From positions 124,001-188,000 of the forward strand of contig NZ_RFLV01000004.1 of NCBI RefSeq assembly GCF_004920405.1: a DNA stretch of 64,000 nt, read 5' to 3'. Positions 1-8,704 of this stretch are shown one piece after another; position 1 is the stretch's first letter; the number at the start of each line of letters is the position of its first letter. The DNA is from Pseudomonas leptonychotis (GTDB lineage: Bacteria > Pseudomonadota > Gammaproteobacteria > Pseudomonadales > Pseudomonadaceae). The translations under genes and the position numbers were made by a program. Under the pieces are notes generated by a model. The model ran no database searches. It had not been told where the DNA came from and saw only the letters and a list, made by a program, of their open reading frames with translations.

Positions 1-1325
1 GTTTCAATTTCGTCCCAGTTCTTCAGGCCGCGCTTGGCCATGTTGACGTATTCATCCATGCCGGCGGCCAGGTCGCCTTCGCGGTTGGGCAAGGTGCCAG
101 GATCGTGGGGGAAAATCTGCGGGCCGTCGACGTCGGCCAGGCGGTTGAGTTTGGGGTCGCCGTTGGCCTGGAGGAAGTCGTCGAAGGCCCAGCCGCTGAG
201 CTCCCACAGCTCGTCATGGAGAAACTCCGGGGTGACGATGCCGCGGTTGTACACGGTCGGCGCTCCGGGGCGGTCGCCTTCGCAATTGGACACCAGTGGG
301 AAATCGACTTCGATGACTTCGGCACCGGCTGCTTGCAGCGCCTTGCGCGCTTGTTCCCAGAGGGCGATCACCGTGGCGCGGGTGTGAATGCGTTGGCCGG
401 TTGGGCCGCCGATGCCTGGTGCTTCACTGCTGCCCGCGTGTTCATCCTTGTTGATAAACATGCGCGGTACGCCGAAGCGTTTGCCGGCCAGTGCTGCGGC
501 GCTGGCGGCGAGATCGGCATAAGAAACTGGGCGTACCAAGGACGCCGCGGGAATTGGCACCCAGGGCTGCAGGCGCCACAAGTCGCCGCGTGTATCGGCA
601 TCATCCGCGACTATGACATCCAGCACGGCGAGCAGGTCGGCCATGGTGCGGGCATAGGGCACGACGACGTCCATGGTCGGCGTCAGCGGCCAGTTGCCGC
701 GCACCGAGATCACCCCACGCGACGGTGTGTAGGCGCACAGGCCGTTGTTCGAGGCCGGGCCGCGCCCGCTGGACCAGGTTTCCTCGGCCAGGCCAAAGGC
801 GGCAAAGCTGGCCGCTGTGGCGGTGCCGGCGCCGTTGGACGAACCTGAAGCGAAGGGTGCGGTGAGGTAATTGGCGTTATACGGGCTTTCTGCCCGCCCA
901 TAGACGCCGCGCTGCATGCCGCCGTTGGCCATGGGCGGCATATTGGTTTTGCCCAGGCAGATGGCCCCGGCGCCGCGCAGGCGTTCGATGGTGAAGGCGT
1001 CGCGATGGGCGACGAGGTTTTTGAACGCCGGGCTGCCGGACGCGGCGGTAAGCCCCTTGACCAGATAGCTGTCCTTGGCGGTGTAGGGAATGCCATCCAG
1101 CGGGCCTAGGGTCTCGCCACGGGCGCGACGTGCATCGGAGGCTTCGGCCTCCTTGAGTGCATCGGGGTTGCGTACCACCAGCGCGTTGAGCTGAGTCGGT
1201 GTGTCGGAACCGTTATAGGCGTCGATACGGGCGAGGTAGGCCTGCACCAGTTCGACCGCCGTGGTCTGGCCGGCTTCGAGCGCGGCGCGCAGTTCGGCAA
1301 TGGAAACCTCAGTTACCTCGATCAT
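1..1325 (-). CDS. Amidase family protein (C-terminal part outside window)
   Basis: An amidase-signature hydrolase, expected to cut C-N amide bonds with a Ser-cisSer-Lys triad; the substrate cannot be told. The reading frame is open from the ATG at 1325 to the window edge. The N-terminal lysine region reads YTAKDSYLVKG, then comes the Gly/Ser-rich stretch PFASGSSNGAG, then EETWSSGRGPASNNG with the likely nucleophile serine, and TPSRGVISVRG after it. About 441 residues are present and the C terminus is missing. It lies 89 bp downstream of the GST gene on the same strand and may be co-transcribed. The start codon has no strong ribosome binding site. Family call is firm, specific function is not. 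Confidence 0.85.
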   Translation of the reverse strand, partial: MIEVTEVSIAELRAALEAGQTTAVELVQAYLARIDAYNGSDTPTQLNALVVRNPDALKEAEASDARRARGETLGPLDGIPYTAKDSYLVKGLTAASGSPAFKNLVAHRDAFTIERLRGAGAICLGKTNMPPMANGGMQRGVYGRAESPYNANYLTAPFASGSSNGAGTATAASFAAFGLAEETWSSGRGPASNNGLCAYTPSRGVISVRGNWPLTPTMDVVVPYARTMADLLAVLDVIVADDADTRGDLWRLQPWVPIPAASLVRPVSYADLAASAAALAGKRFGVPRMFINKDEHAGSSEAPGIGGPTGQRIHTRATVIALWEQARKALQAAGAEVIEVDFPLVSNCEGDRPGAPTVYNRGIVTPEFLHDELWELSGWAFDDFLQANGDPKLNRLADVDGPQIFPHDPGTLPNREGDLAAGMDEYVNMAKRGLKNWDEIE

Positions 1326-1414
1326 GCTGTCACCGCTGGCTGTTGAAGATGGCTGTTCATATTGGTTCTCGTAGCGTTGTTGTATACGCGTGGAATGGCT
1401 TGCTGGTGTCTATT

Positions 1415-2119
1415 TTAGCCGCGTGCCGGCGTGGCCAGGCCTTTGATCACAGCAGGGCGAGCGACAAAAGCCTGCAGTGCACGCTGCACATTGCTAAAGC
1501 GTTCAAACTCCACCAGCTCGGCGGCTTCGTAGAAGCCGATCAGGTTTCTCACCCAGGGGAACACGGCGATGTCGGCGATGCTGTAGTGCTCGCCCATGAT
1601 CCAGTCGCGGCCTTGCAGGCGCTGGTCGAGTACGCCGAGCAAGCGCTGGGATTCGGCCACGTAACGGTCGCGTGGACGTTTATCCGGGTAGTCCTTGCCG
1701 GCGAATTTGTGGAAAAAACCAAGCTGGCCGAACATCGGGCCGATGCCGCCCATCTGCCACATCAACCACTGGATGGTTTCGTAGCGGGTGGCGGCATCCT
1801 GGGCCAATAGCTGGCCGGTCTTTTCCGCCAGGTAGAGCAGAATCGCCCCGGACTCGAACAGTGCCAGCGGCTGACCGTCTGGACCGTTGGGGTCGAGGAT
1901 GGCCGGGATCTTGTTGTTGGGGTTGAGCGAGAGAAACTCATCGCTGAGTTGGTCGTTGCTGTCGAAGCTGACCAGGTGCGGCTCATAGGCCAGGCCGATT
2001 TCTTCAAGCATGATCGACGCCTTGACGCCGTTGGGCGTGGGCAGCGAATACAGCTGCAGGCGCTCGGGGTGCTGGGCGGGCCATTTGTGCGTGATCGGGT
2101 AGGCGGCAAGGGCTGACAT
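1415..2119 (-). CDS. Glutathione S-transferase, nu class (YfcG/YghU-like)
   Basis: A cytosolic thioredoxin-fold plus helical-domain GST of 234 residues. The N-terminal motif SLPTPNGVKASI is typical of nu-class enzymes such as E. coli YfcG and YghU, which act as glutathione-dependent disulfide oxidoreductases. The ESGAIL motif, which binds the gamma-glutamyl part of glutathione, is present, and the C-terminal domain carries YSIADIAVFPW. The start at 2119 follows a GGAGCGCC ribosome binding site and gives the usual length; a longer upstream frame to 2230 has no such site. The amidase follows on the same strand and the HIT gene diverges upstream. Confidence 0.9.
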   Translation of the reverse strand: MSALAAYPITHKWPAQHPERLQLYSLPTPNGVKASIMLEEIGLAYEPHLVSFDSNDQLSDEFLSLNPNNKIPAILDPNGPDGQPLALFESGAILLYLAEKTGQLLAQDAATRYETIQWLMWQMGGIGPMFGQLGFFHKFAGKDYPDKRPRDRYVAESQRLLGVLDQRLQGRDWIMGEHYSIADIAVFPWVRNLIGFYEAAELVEFERFSNVQRALQAFVARPAVIKGLATPARG

Positions 2120-2253
2120 GGGCGCTCCGGATAAGCTGGCGAAAGGCGCAGGATAGCGGTGATTGATCATTTGGTCAGGTCGCAGATTTTTCCCCGCGCG
2201 CATAAATCGGTATGGTTGGGGCCATCTCAACCCCCGCGCACTGGAGAACCCCG

Positions 2254-2691
2254 ATGAGCCTGCACGGCGAATACGACAGCCAGAATATCTTTGCCCAGAT
2301 CATCCGTGGCGAAGCCCCTTGCTACAAGCTCTACGAGGATGAGGATGTGCTGGCCTTCCTCGATGTATTTCCACAGTCTTTGGGCCACACGCTGGTGATC
2401 CCCAAACGTTCGGCAGCGCGCAATATTCTGGACGTCGATGCCGACAGCCTGAGCAAGGTGATGGCCGTAGTGCAGAAACTCACGGGCGTGATCATCGACG
2501 AGCTTGAGCCTGCCGGGGTGCAGGTGGCGCAGTTCAATGGCGCGCCGGCCGGGCAGACGGTGTTTCATATTCATGTGCATATCGTGCCGCGCTACGCCGG
2601 CGAGGCGCTCAGCGTGCACGCTGGCGGCAAGGCTGAGCCCGAGCAACTGACGGCGCTACAGGCGCGTCTGCTTAAGCGCATAGCTGACTGA
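2254..2691 (+). CDS. HIT family protein (histidine triad hydrolase)
   Basis: A 145-residue histidine triad protein, the class of nucleotide hydrolases and transferases that includes HinT. The signature HIHVHIVPR is complete near residue 100, preceded by FNGAPAGQTVFH. The N terminus (NIFAQIIRGEAPCYKLYED) is typical of bacterial HIT hydrolases. The ATG at 2254 has GGAG eight bases upstream; the frame could open at 2212 but without such a site. It is divergent from the GST gene across about 130 bp. The in vivo substrate is unknown. Confidence 0.92.
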   Translation: MSLHGEYDSQNIFAQIIRGEAPCYKLYEDEDVLAFLDVFPQSLGHTLVIPKRSAARNILDVDADSLSKVMAVVQKLTGVIIDELEPAGVQVAQFNGAPAGQTVFHIHVHIVPRYAGEALSVHAGGKAEPEQLTALQARLLKRIAD

Positions 2692-2796
2692 TTTGAAGGC
2701 AGGCGTATCTGTACTTGAGGCCAACTGCGGCTGGGTCGATACTCAAGCCGTTTGTGGCATCCCCTTTGTTTTCCCCTGCGCCCATGGAGGGCTCCC

Positions 2797-3222
2797 ATGC
2801 GATTGATTTGTGCCGTTTTACCGCTCCTGCTGTTGGCCGGCTGTTCGTCCTGGAAACCCGCTGCGGAGGACATCAAACCAGTGCCCGCTGATCGTTTGCT
2901 CGGCTACCAAGAGCCGTTGGCGCAAGGCGGGCAGTTGCAGGTCAACCGCGATGTTGGCGGTATGGGCGGTGGCTGTTATGTGGCTGTATTGGTTGACCGC
3001 AAAGTGGCCGCGCGCATTGGCGTGAGTGAGCAGGTGCAGTTTCAGGTGCCCGTCGGCACGCGGGTGTTGAGCATTGGTATTGATGAGATGGACGACACCC
3101 TATGCGGCATGGGCCGCCTGCGCCGTGAGTTGGCGGTGAAGGTTGAGCCGGGTTCGCAGCAGCAATTTCGCATCGTCAGCGATAACCGCAAAGGCTTCGA
3201 CATTCTGCCGGTTACGCCGTAA
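2797..3222 (+). CDS. Putative lipoprotein, 141 aa
   Basis: A small predicted lipoprotein. The signal peptide is short and hydrophobic (MRLICAVLPLLLLAGC) with a clear lipobox LLAGC, so lipidation at Cys16 is expected. The mature part has a Gly-rich segment (VGGMGGGCYVAVLVD) and a beta-rich domain with a second and third cysteine. The ATG at 2797 follows GGAGGGCTCCC, a strong ribosome binding site. I do not recognise a named family with certainty; it resembles small Pseudomonas lipoproteins of unknown role. It stands alone between the HIT gene and the monooxygenase. Confidence 0.75.
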   Translation: MRLICAVLPLLLLAGCSSWKPAAEDIKPVPADRLLGYQEPLAQGGQLQVNRDVGGMGGGCYVAVLVDRKVAARIGVSEQVQFQVPVGTRVLSIGIDEMDDTLCGMGRLRRELAVKVEPGSQQQFRIVSDNRKGFDILPVTP

Positions 3223-3409
3223 CACGCGGGTGCACCGGCATCTGCCTCTCAGGTGTCGGCGTACCAGTAGCCTCTTTCCTCGATTCGTCCCACCTCTCTT
3301 TTTTGTGGATGTGCACTCGCGCGCATACCCGCTGCAATCTGCTGCCATATCGCCTGCATGGGCATAGGGTAAGGGTAGAATCCGCCCGATTAATTAGTGG
3401 AGATGGATT

Positions 3410-4741
3410 GTGAAGGGATTGCCGATTGCCATTGTCGGGGCCGGTACGGCGGGGTTGGCTACGGCGTTGTTCCTCGCTCGCCAAGGTTTTCGCGTGCGGT
3501 TGCTGGAGCGGGTGCCCGCGTTGCAGCCGGTAGGTGCCGGGGTGTTGTTGCAACCTTCGGGGCTGGCGGTGTTGCAGCAACTGGGACTGTTTGCCGAGTG
3601 CAGCGGCCTGGGTGCTGCGGTTAGCCGCTTGTACGGCACTTCATGCAATGGCCGGGTGATTCTCGATACCCGTTACGCGCATTGGCAACCCGACAGTTTC
3701 GGTATGGGTATTCACCGCAGCGTATTGCTCACGGCTTTGCTCACTGCTGCGCGGCAAGCTGGGGTGCAGGTTGAAACCGGCGTGCATATCAGCCGTTTCA
3801 GCCAACACGGCAGCCATGTGCAGCTGTATCACCAAGACGAGCAGGGCGTGGAGCAGCCATTTGGCGAGTTCGCCGCGCTGGTATTGGCCGATGGCGTGCG
3901 TTCGGCTTTGCGCGGGCAGATGCAGGTCAAGCAGTGGCTGCAGCTTTACCCCTGGGGTGCGCTGTGGAGCATTGTGCCGACCCCGGCTTCGTCTGCAAAT
4001 GCACCCGATTCGACGGATCTTCGCCAGTGGTACCGGGACTGCGCGCAGATGTTCGGCATCATGCCCACCGGGCGTACTCACCTAAACCGTGAGCAGGCGC
4101 TGAGCAGCCTGTTCTGGAGCCTGCCGGTGGCGCAGTTTGGCGCCTGGCGTGAAGCCGGCTTGGCTGCCTGGAAAGCCCAGGTGCTGCAGCTGGCCGGCAG
4201 CGCTGCCGAACCCTTTGTTGAACTGATCGAACACCCCGAGCAACTCAGCCAGGCGGTGTATGCCGATGTACGCATGCAGCGCTGGCACGATAACCGGGTG
4301 ATCGCCATTGGCGATTGTGCCCACGCCATGAGCCCGCAGTTGGGGCAGGGCGCCAATATGGCGCTGGTGGATGCGGCGGCTTTATCCGCTGCGGTTGCCA
4401 CACAAAGAACGCCAACTGATTGCGACTGGCAGGCGGTGTTCGCCGCATATGCCAGCAGCCGGCGTGACCACTTGCGCTACTACCGCCAGGCCTGCCGCCT
4501 GCTTACCCCTCTGTTCCAGTCCCACAGCCGCAGCCTGGCCTGGCTGCGCGACAGCGTTCTGCTGCTGGCGCGGCACAATCCACTGGGGCGAGCGCATGCG
4601 GTCAGCACTTTGGTGGGGGGGCGCAGTGGTTGGCTGCTGGCCGGCGGCTCAAGGCCCTTGCACGTTTGGGATGGCCAGCAGGTGAAAGGGCTTGATAAGG
4701 TCGCAACCGTGTCAGAGGCAGGCCCGCTACCGGTCACTTGA
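3410..4741 (+). CDS. FAD-dependent monooxygenase (PHBH-like aromatic hydroxylase family)
   Basis: A group A flavoprotein monooxygenase of 443 residues. The N-terminal dinucleotide-binding motif GAGTAGLATALFLARQG lies at residues 7-23, followed by the acidic residue of LLERV. The second FAD motif GDCAHAMSPQLGQGANMAL lies near residue 303. Family members hydroxylate aromatic or quinone-like substrates with NAD(P)H and oxygen; the substrate here is unknown. The GTG at 3410 has GGAG seven bases upstream. Its stop overlaps a possible TTG at 4738, and the M48 peptidase gene starts about 80 bp later, so the two are probably co-transcribed. Two TTG-rich stretches do not interrupt the frame. Confidence 0.88.
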   Translation: MKGLPIAIVGAGTAGLATALFLARQGFRVRLLERVPALQPVGAGVLLQPSGLAVLQQLGLFAECSGLGAAVSRLYGTSCNGRVILDTRYAHWQPDSFGMGIHRSVLLTALLTAARQAGVQVETGVHISRFSQHGSHVQLYHQDEQGVEQPFGEFAALVLADGVRSALRGQMQVKQWLQLYPWGALWSIVPTPASSANAPDSTDLRQWYRDCAQMFGIMPTGRTHLNREQALSSLFWSLPVAQFGAWREAGLAAWKAQVLQLAGSAAEPFVELIEHPEQLSQAVYADVRMQRWHDNRVIAIGDCAHAMSPQLGQGANMALVDAAALSAAVATQRTPTDCDWQAVFAAYASSRRDHLRYYRQACRLLTPLFQSHSRSLAWLRDSVLLLARHNPLGRAHAVSTLVGGRSGWLLAGGSRPLHVWDGQQVKGLDKVATVSEAGPLPVT

Positions 4742-4818
4742 GCTACCCATTACATGCTGCGAGCGCCGCACTCTTTGTTAAGCTGCCCGCCAATTTCAAA
4801 CTGTTGCGAGGGATCGCC

Positions 4819-7161
4819 GTGTCGTTCCGTGTTGTGCTGAGTGGCCGGGCATTGCCCGGGTATACGCCTGAGCAGATTGCTCAGCATCTACAGACGCAGC
4901 TGAAATTCTCCGAGGCTCAGGTGCAAGCTTTGTTGCCGCCGGCTCGCCGGGTGGTCAAAAGTGGTTTGGACCAGCCGGGCGCCCAGCGCTGGTGCAGTCG
5001 GCTGCAACAGGCCGGCCTGGCCGTCTCGGTCGAGGAAGTTGCCGCGCCTGCGGCGGTCGACCCTCTGACGGTTTTGCAGGAGCTGGCTCAAAAGGGGCTA
5101 AAGCGCGCGCGTCCCAGCCCGGCGTATGCCTTGCAGCTGTTTCTGGTCACGCTCTGCTGCCTGCTGGTGCCGACGCTTTATGCGGGCTTGGTGATCGGCC
5201 TAGGTGTGGGTTTGGCCTGGTACCTGATGCATATCCACGAGTACCTCGGCGGCTTACGCAATATTTGGCTGCTGCTCTGCATCTACGGTGTGCCGGCTAT
5301 CAGTGGCGGCATTCTGCTGCTGTTTATGGCGCGACCGTTTTTTTTGCCCAATCGGCGGGGTGATGAACCGCTGGAGCTGGATCTGGCTTGCGAGCCGCGT
5401 CTGCAGTTGGTGATCAGCCAGTTATGTCAGGCAATCGGCCTGCGCCCGCCGGTGGCGGTGCAGCTGTCCAATGAGGTGAATGCCAGCGTGCATTTCGAGA
5501 ACGGCTGGAGTGGGTTTTTCTCGGGTCGCAAGGTGTTGACCATCGGTATGCCGCTGGTGGCCGGCATGAGCGTGCAGCAGTTTGTCGGCGTACTGGGCCA
5601 TGAGTTTGGTCACTTTGCTCAGCGTCTGGGCATGCGCTGTAACTTCCTGGTCAACTCGGTCAATGCTTGGTTGGATGTGCGCAGTTACGACCGTGATCCT
5701 TGGGATGATCGGCTGCAGGAGTGGCTGGAGGATGATCCTTGGTGGATTCTGCAGCTGGCAGTCTGGGTGGCGCAGCAAGGTATCGAGCTGTCGCGATTGT
5801 TAATGCGTGGCTGTTTCTGGTTGAGCTTTCGCTTGTCCCGCTCGCTGTCGCGGCAGATGGAGTTTGACGCTGACCGCTACGAGAGTTTGCTGGCCGGGAG
5901 TGCGGCGTTTCGTGGCAGTGCCTTGCAGCTGCGTTCGCTGTCCTGGGCCTGGCGTGAGGTGGATCAGCAAAATTCTCGTACCTGGCGCGAGCGACGTTTG
6001 CTGCGCGATATGCCGCAGGCCACAGCCGAGAAGACCTCCAGCATGAGCCAGGCCACTCTGCAGCAAATGGAGCAAAGCCTCGACGAGGGCAGTACCCGCT
6101 ACTGGCACACGCATCCTGCCGATCTGGCGCGTATCCAGCACAGTGAAGCTCTGCAGGCGCCCGGCTATTTGCATGACGCCCGCCCAGCGGCAGTTCTGTT
6201 CGAGCACTTCTCCCAGCATTGTCAGAGTGTCACCGAGGCTTACTACGCCGAGCTGGGCCTGGAGTATGACGAGCAGCAGCTACAGGACAGCCAGCAGATC
6301 TTCCAGATCAGCGCCCAGCGTGAAGAGGCGCTGGATCAGCTCTGGGAGTGGACGGGCCGGCAATGGCGCAGTCTGCCCTGGCTGGCACTGCATCAGCCCG
6401 TTCAGGCGGCCCATGCCACGCTGGGTTGGCAGGCTGTGATTGACGAGTTGCGGCGTCTGTCTCCGGAAATTACTCAGGCCTGGACTCAGGCTGAAACCCA
6501 GGAAGACCAGCGCGTGGCGCTGGCCTGGTGTGGCGAGTTGCAGCGCAATGGGGTGAATTCGCGGCTCAGTGATAACGAGGCGTTTGATGCCAGCAAGCAC
6601 CTGCCGTTGTATCAGCAGATTGACGGCGGTAAGACCCCGGCGCAGCTGCAACTATTACAGGCTGCATCGCTGTACCGGCGGCGCCTGGAGCTGAGTCTGG
6701 CTGGGGCGTCGACCGCTTTGCGTGACACTGCCCGATTGGCGCTGCAGCTAAGCAAGCTATATGTCGATTACGCGCGTCTGCTGGAGGCCCGTGAGCTGGC
6801 AGAGCGCTTTCTAGATTGGCATCAGCAGACTCCCGACAGCCTGACTGAGCGTTTGAGCCAGGATGCCTTGTCGCGCTATCAGGATCTGGCCCTACGTTTG
6901 CTCAAAGCGGCGGATCAGATTCCACAGACCCTGCTCGATGGCACCACGCTGGGCGGATATCTACGCCTGCGCTGCCCACGGCTGAATGCTCAGGCCGGTG
7001 AACCGGTCGAGTTCCTGCGCAACAGCGCCACGCTGATTGATAGCCTGGCTTATGCGCACCGTCGGGCCATGGCTGACCTGGCCAGCTATTCCTTGCAGCG
7101 TGAGCAAGAACGGGGTCTGCGCGGCATTCGGCTGGTGCTCAAGGTTGCGCAAGCGGTTTGA
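4819..7161 (+). CDS. M48 family metallopeptidase, membrane-anchored, about 780 aa
   Basis: A large HtpX/Ste24-type zinc peptidase. In order: an N-terminal alpha/beta domain of about 75 residues (MSFRVVLSGRALPGY onward) of the kind fused to such peptidases, two transmembrane hairpins at about residues 110-145 and 155-175, the catalytic motif GHEFGHFAQ with HEFGH near residue 261, a zinc-ligand region FDADRYE near residue 353, and a long helical C-terminal part of more than 400 residues. The GTG at 4819 is preferred because GCGAGGGA lies seven bases upstream; the frame is open back to a TTG at 4738. Many family members are about 300 residues, so the C-terminal extension is unusual. Role is probably membrane protein quality control, by inference. 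Confidence 0.88.
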   Translation: MSFRVVLSGRALPGYTPEQIAQHLQTQLKFSEAQVQALLPPARRVVKSGLDQPGAQRWCSRLQQAGLAVSVEEVAAPAAVDPLTVLQELAQKGLKRARPSPAYALQLFLVTLCCLLVPTLYAGLVIGLGVGLAWYLMHIHEYLGGLRNIWLLLCIYGVPAISGGILLLFMARPFFLPNRRGDEPLELDLACEPRLQLVISQLCQAIGLRPPVAVQLSNEVNASVHFENGWSGFFSGRKVLTIGMPLVAGMSVQQFVGVLGHEFGHFAQRLGMRCNFLVNSVNAWLDVRSYDRDPWDDRLQEWLEDDPWWILQLAVWVAQQGIELSRLLMRGCFWLSFRLSRSLSRQMEFDADRYESLLAGSAAFRGSALQLRSLSWAWREVDQQNSRTWRERRLLRDMPQATAEKTSSMSQATLQQMEQSLDEGSTRYWHTHPADLARIQHSEALQAPGYLHDARPAAVLFEHFSQHCQSVTEAYYAELGLEYDEQQLQDSQQIFQISAQREEALDQLWEWTGRQWRSLPWLALHQPVQAAHATLGWQAVIDELRRLSPEITQAWTQAETQEDQRVALAWCGELQRNGVNSRLSDNEAFDASKHLPLYQQIDGGKTPAQLQLLQAASLYRRRLELSLAGASTALRDTARLALQLSKLYVDYARLLEARELAERFLDWHQQTPDSLTERLSQDALSRYQDLALRLLKAADQIPQTLLDGTTLGGYLRLRCPRLNAQAGEPVEFLRNSATLIDSLAYAHRRAMADLASYSLQREQERGLRGIRLVLKVAQAV

Positions 7162-7186
7162 GTATTGATCCCTCGACGTTGTCGCC

Positions 7187-7915
7187 TTAGCGGTAACGAG
7201 CCAGCATTTGGTCAAATTCGCCAGCCTGTTTCATCTGCATCATGGCGCGCAGTAGCGCCATGGTCGGCACATCCGGGGCGTCGCGGATAATACAGGCGAC
7301 GGGGTCGGCGGCTACCTCGCTGATGATGTGCAGTTTCTGTCCAGGCGCTTGGTGGCGGTTGAACCACTGCAGTGAGAGTTCGTTACTGATGGCGTAACGG
7401 TAGCGTTGGGCGCTGAGTTTGAGCAGCACTTGATCCTGGGTGCGGGCGTCTTCACGCTGGATCTGCCCGCTGGCAAACAGCGGGTCCAGGCGTGGATAGG
7501 TGAAGCCAAGCACGGTGCCCAGGCGCTGATTCAGCAGCTGTTCGGGCTCCAGTTTTTCGGGATTAACGCCTACCAGTACATCGTGCTGGGTCATAAAAGG
7601 CAGGCTCCAGATATAGCGATGGTGGCCGCTGTTGACCCAGTTCGGGCTGACGTAGCAGCGCACATCGATGTAGCCGCTATCCAGCGCGTGATGTACTCGT
7701 CGGCGTGGCATGACCACCAACTCGGCGGTGCGCCCAACCTTGGCGGCCATGCGCTGTTGCAGGTCGACCAGAATACCTTCCACTGCCTTGCCGTTCTCGA
7801 TGCGCACTATGGGCATGGCCCAGCTGTCGTTGATCGAGAAGCGCAGTGCCCGTTCGCTGGCGGGTGACGCACAGCTCAGGGCAAGCAATAGCAGGGCAGG
7901 TAACAGTTTGGGCAC
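7187..7915 (-). CDS. Periplasmic solute-binding protein, family 3 type
   Basis: A 242-residue protein with a signal peptide (MPKLLPALLLLALSCASPASE) and a family-3 extracellular solute-binding fold: RFSINDSWAMPI at the mature N terminus, the GILVDLQQRMA helix, and the domain-crossing region RLGTVLGFTYPRL. No permease or ATPase gene is next to it, so it may be an orphan binding or sensing protein like many in Pseudomonas. It is convergent with the M48 peptidase gene and lies 29 bp downstream of the LysE-family gene on the same strand. The ligand is not predictable, though an amino acid is common in the family. Confidence 0.85.
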   Translation of the reverse strand: MPKLLPALLLLALSCASPASERALRFSINDSWAMPIVRIENGKAVEGILVDLQQRMAAKVGRTAELVVMPRRRVHHALDSGYIDVRCYVSPNWVNSGHHRYIWSLPFMTQHDVLVGVNPEKLEPEQLLNQRLGTVLGFTYPRLDPLFASGQIQREDARTQDQVLLKLSAQRYRYAISNELSLQWFNRHQAPGQKLHIISEVAADPVACIIRDAPDVPTMALLRAMMQMKQAGEFDQMLARYR

Positions 7916-7944
7916 CAGGGCAGATCCTTTGCGGTGTAGGCGGT

Positions 7945-8556
7945 TCAGCGGGTCATCGGCAGGGCTGCGCCCATCAACGCAAACAGGCCGCCACAGCAGC
8001 GGTTGAAGCCTTTACCGCTGCGCTGTAACCAGGGCCGAACGCGATGGGCCATACGTGCCAGCAGGTATTCGACGCTGCCTTCGACCACGGCAAAGGTCAG
8101 CGCCATGATCGCGAATTGCAGCCAGAGGTCACCGCGCGGGTCGAGAAACTGCGGCAGAAACGCGCCGAAAAACAGGATCACCTTGGGGTTGGAGAGCGCC
8201 GAGAGTAAACCCTGGCGAAACAATTTTAGGCTGCTGCGGGCGTCGGCTTTCTCGGCCATGGCCAGATGCAGCGGTGGCGCGCGCCAGAGTTGAATGCCTA
8301 GCCAGATTAGGTAAGCGCCACCGAGCCATTTGAGGATGGTCAGGGCCTGCGCCGAGGCTTGCAGCAAGGTGCCGATGCCCAGCATCGACAAGGCCATCAG
8401 TAGGGTAAAGCCGAGTACTCCGCCGCTGACGGTAAACAGGGTTTTGCGATGGCCGTACAAGGCACCATGGCTGAGCGCGAGCAGGCCATTGGGCCCTGGG
8501 GTCAACGCCAGGCCAAATACTGCCGTAAGAAAGATCAGCCAGGTATGCAGGGCCAT
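7945..8556 (-). CDS. LysE/RhtB family amino-acid exporter
   Basis: A 203-residue inner-membrane exporter of the LysE superfamily. The start MALHTWLIFLTAVFGLALTPGPN carries the conserved TPGPN motif of the first transmembrane segment, and SNPKVILFF is the usual motif at the fourth. About six hydrophobic segments are visible. Members export basic or hydrophobic amino acids, homoserine or threonine; the substrate here is not known. It is followed on the same strand by the solute-binding protein gene, suggesting a two-gene unit. Confidence 0.9.
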   Translation of the reverse strand: MALHTWLIFLTAVFGLALTPGPNGLLALSHGALYGHRKTLFTVSGGVLGFTLLMALSMLGIGTLLQASAQALTILKWLGGAYLIWLGIQLWRAPPLHLAMAEKADARSSLKLFRQGLLSALSNPKVILFFGAFLPQFLDPRGDLWLQFAIMALTFAVVEGSVEYLLARMAHRVRPWLQRSGKGFNRCCGGLFALMGAALPMTR

Positions 8557-8673
8557 AATGCAGGATTCCAGAAGCAGGAGAGTGCAGGGCTGTGCCTGCG
8601 TGCCTCTGTTTTTTCATGCGCTGACTGGATAGTCAAGTGGCGCGCTGAACCGCGCCGGCTAGCGAGAGTGAGG

Positions 8674-8698
8674 AGGTCCTGCCGACAAGGCAGGACCT
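8674..8698 (-). terminator. Stem-loop downstream of the lipase-like gene
   Basis: A perfect 10-bp inverted repeat (8674-8683 with 8689-8698) with a 5-base loop lies just past the stop codon of the gene ending at 8705 on the minus strand. The following minus-strand bases are pyrimidine-rich but there is no run of T, so it may be a weak terminator or a transcript-end hairpin. Confidence 0.55.
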
Positions 8699-8704
8699 GC
8701 GCTA

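Noticed and set aside
105..848. A 247-codon plus-strand open frame over the amidase gene
   Set aside because: The minus-strand frame encodes a clear amidase with signature motifs. The plus frame is Gly/Ala/Arg-rich noise of the kind found opposite GC-rich genes.
4738..4818. Upstream TTG start for the M48 peptidase
   Set aside because: No ribosome binding site precedes the TTG, while GTG at 4819 has GCGAGGGA at the correct distance and gives the family-like N terminus.
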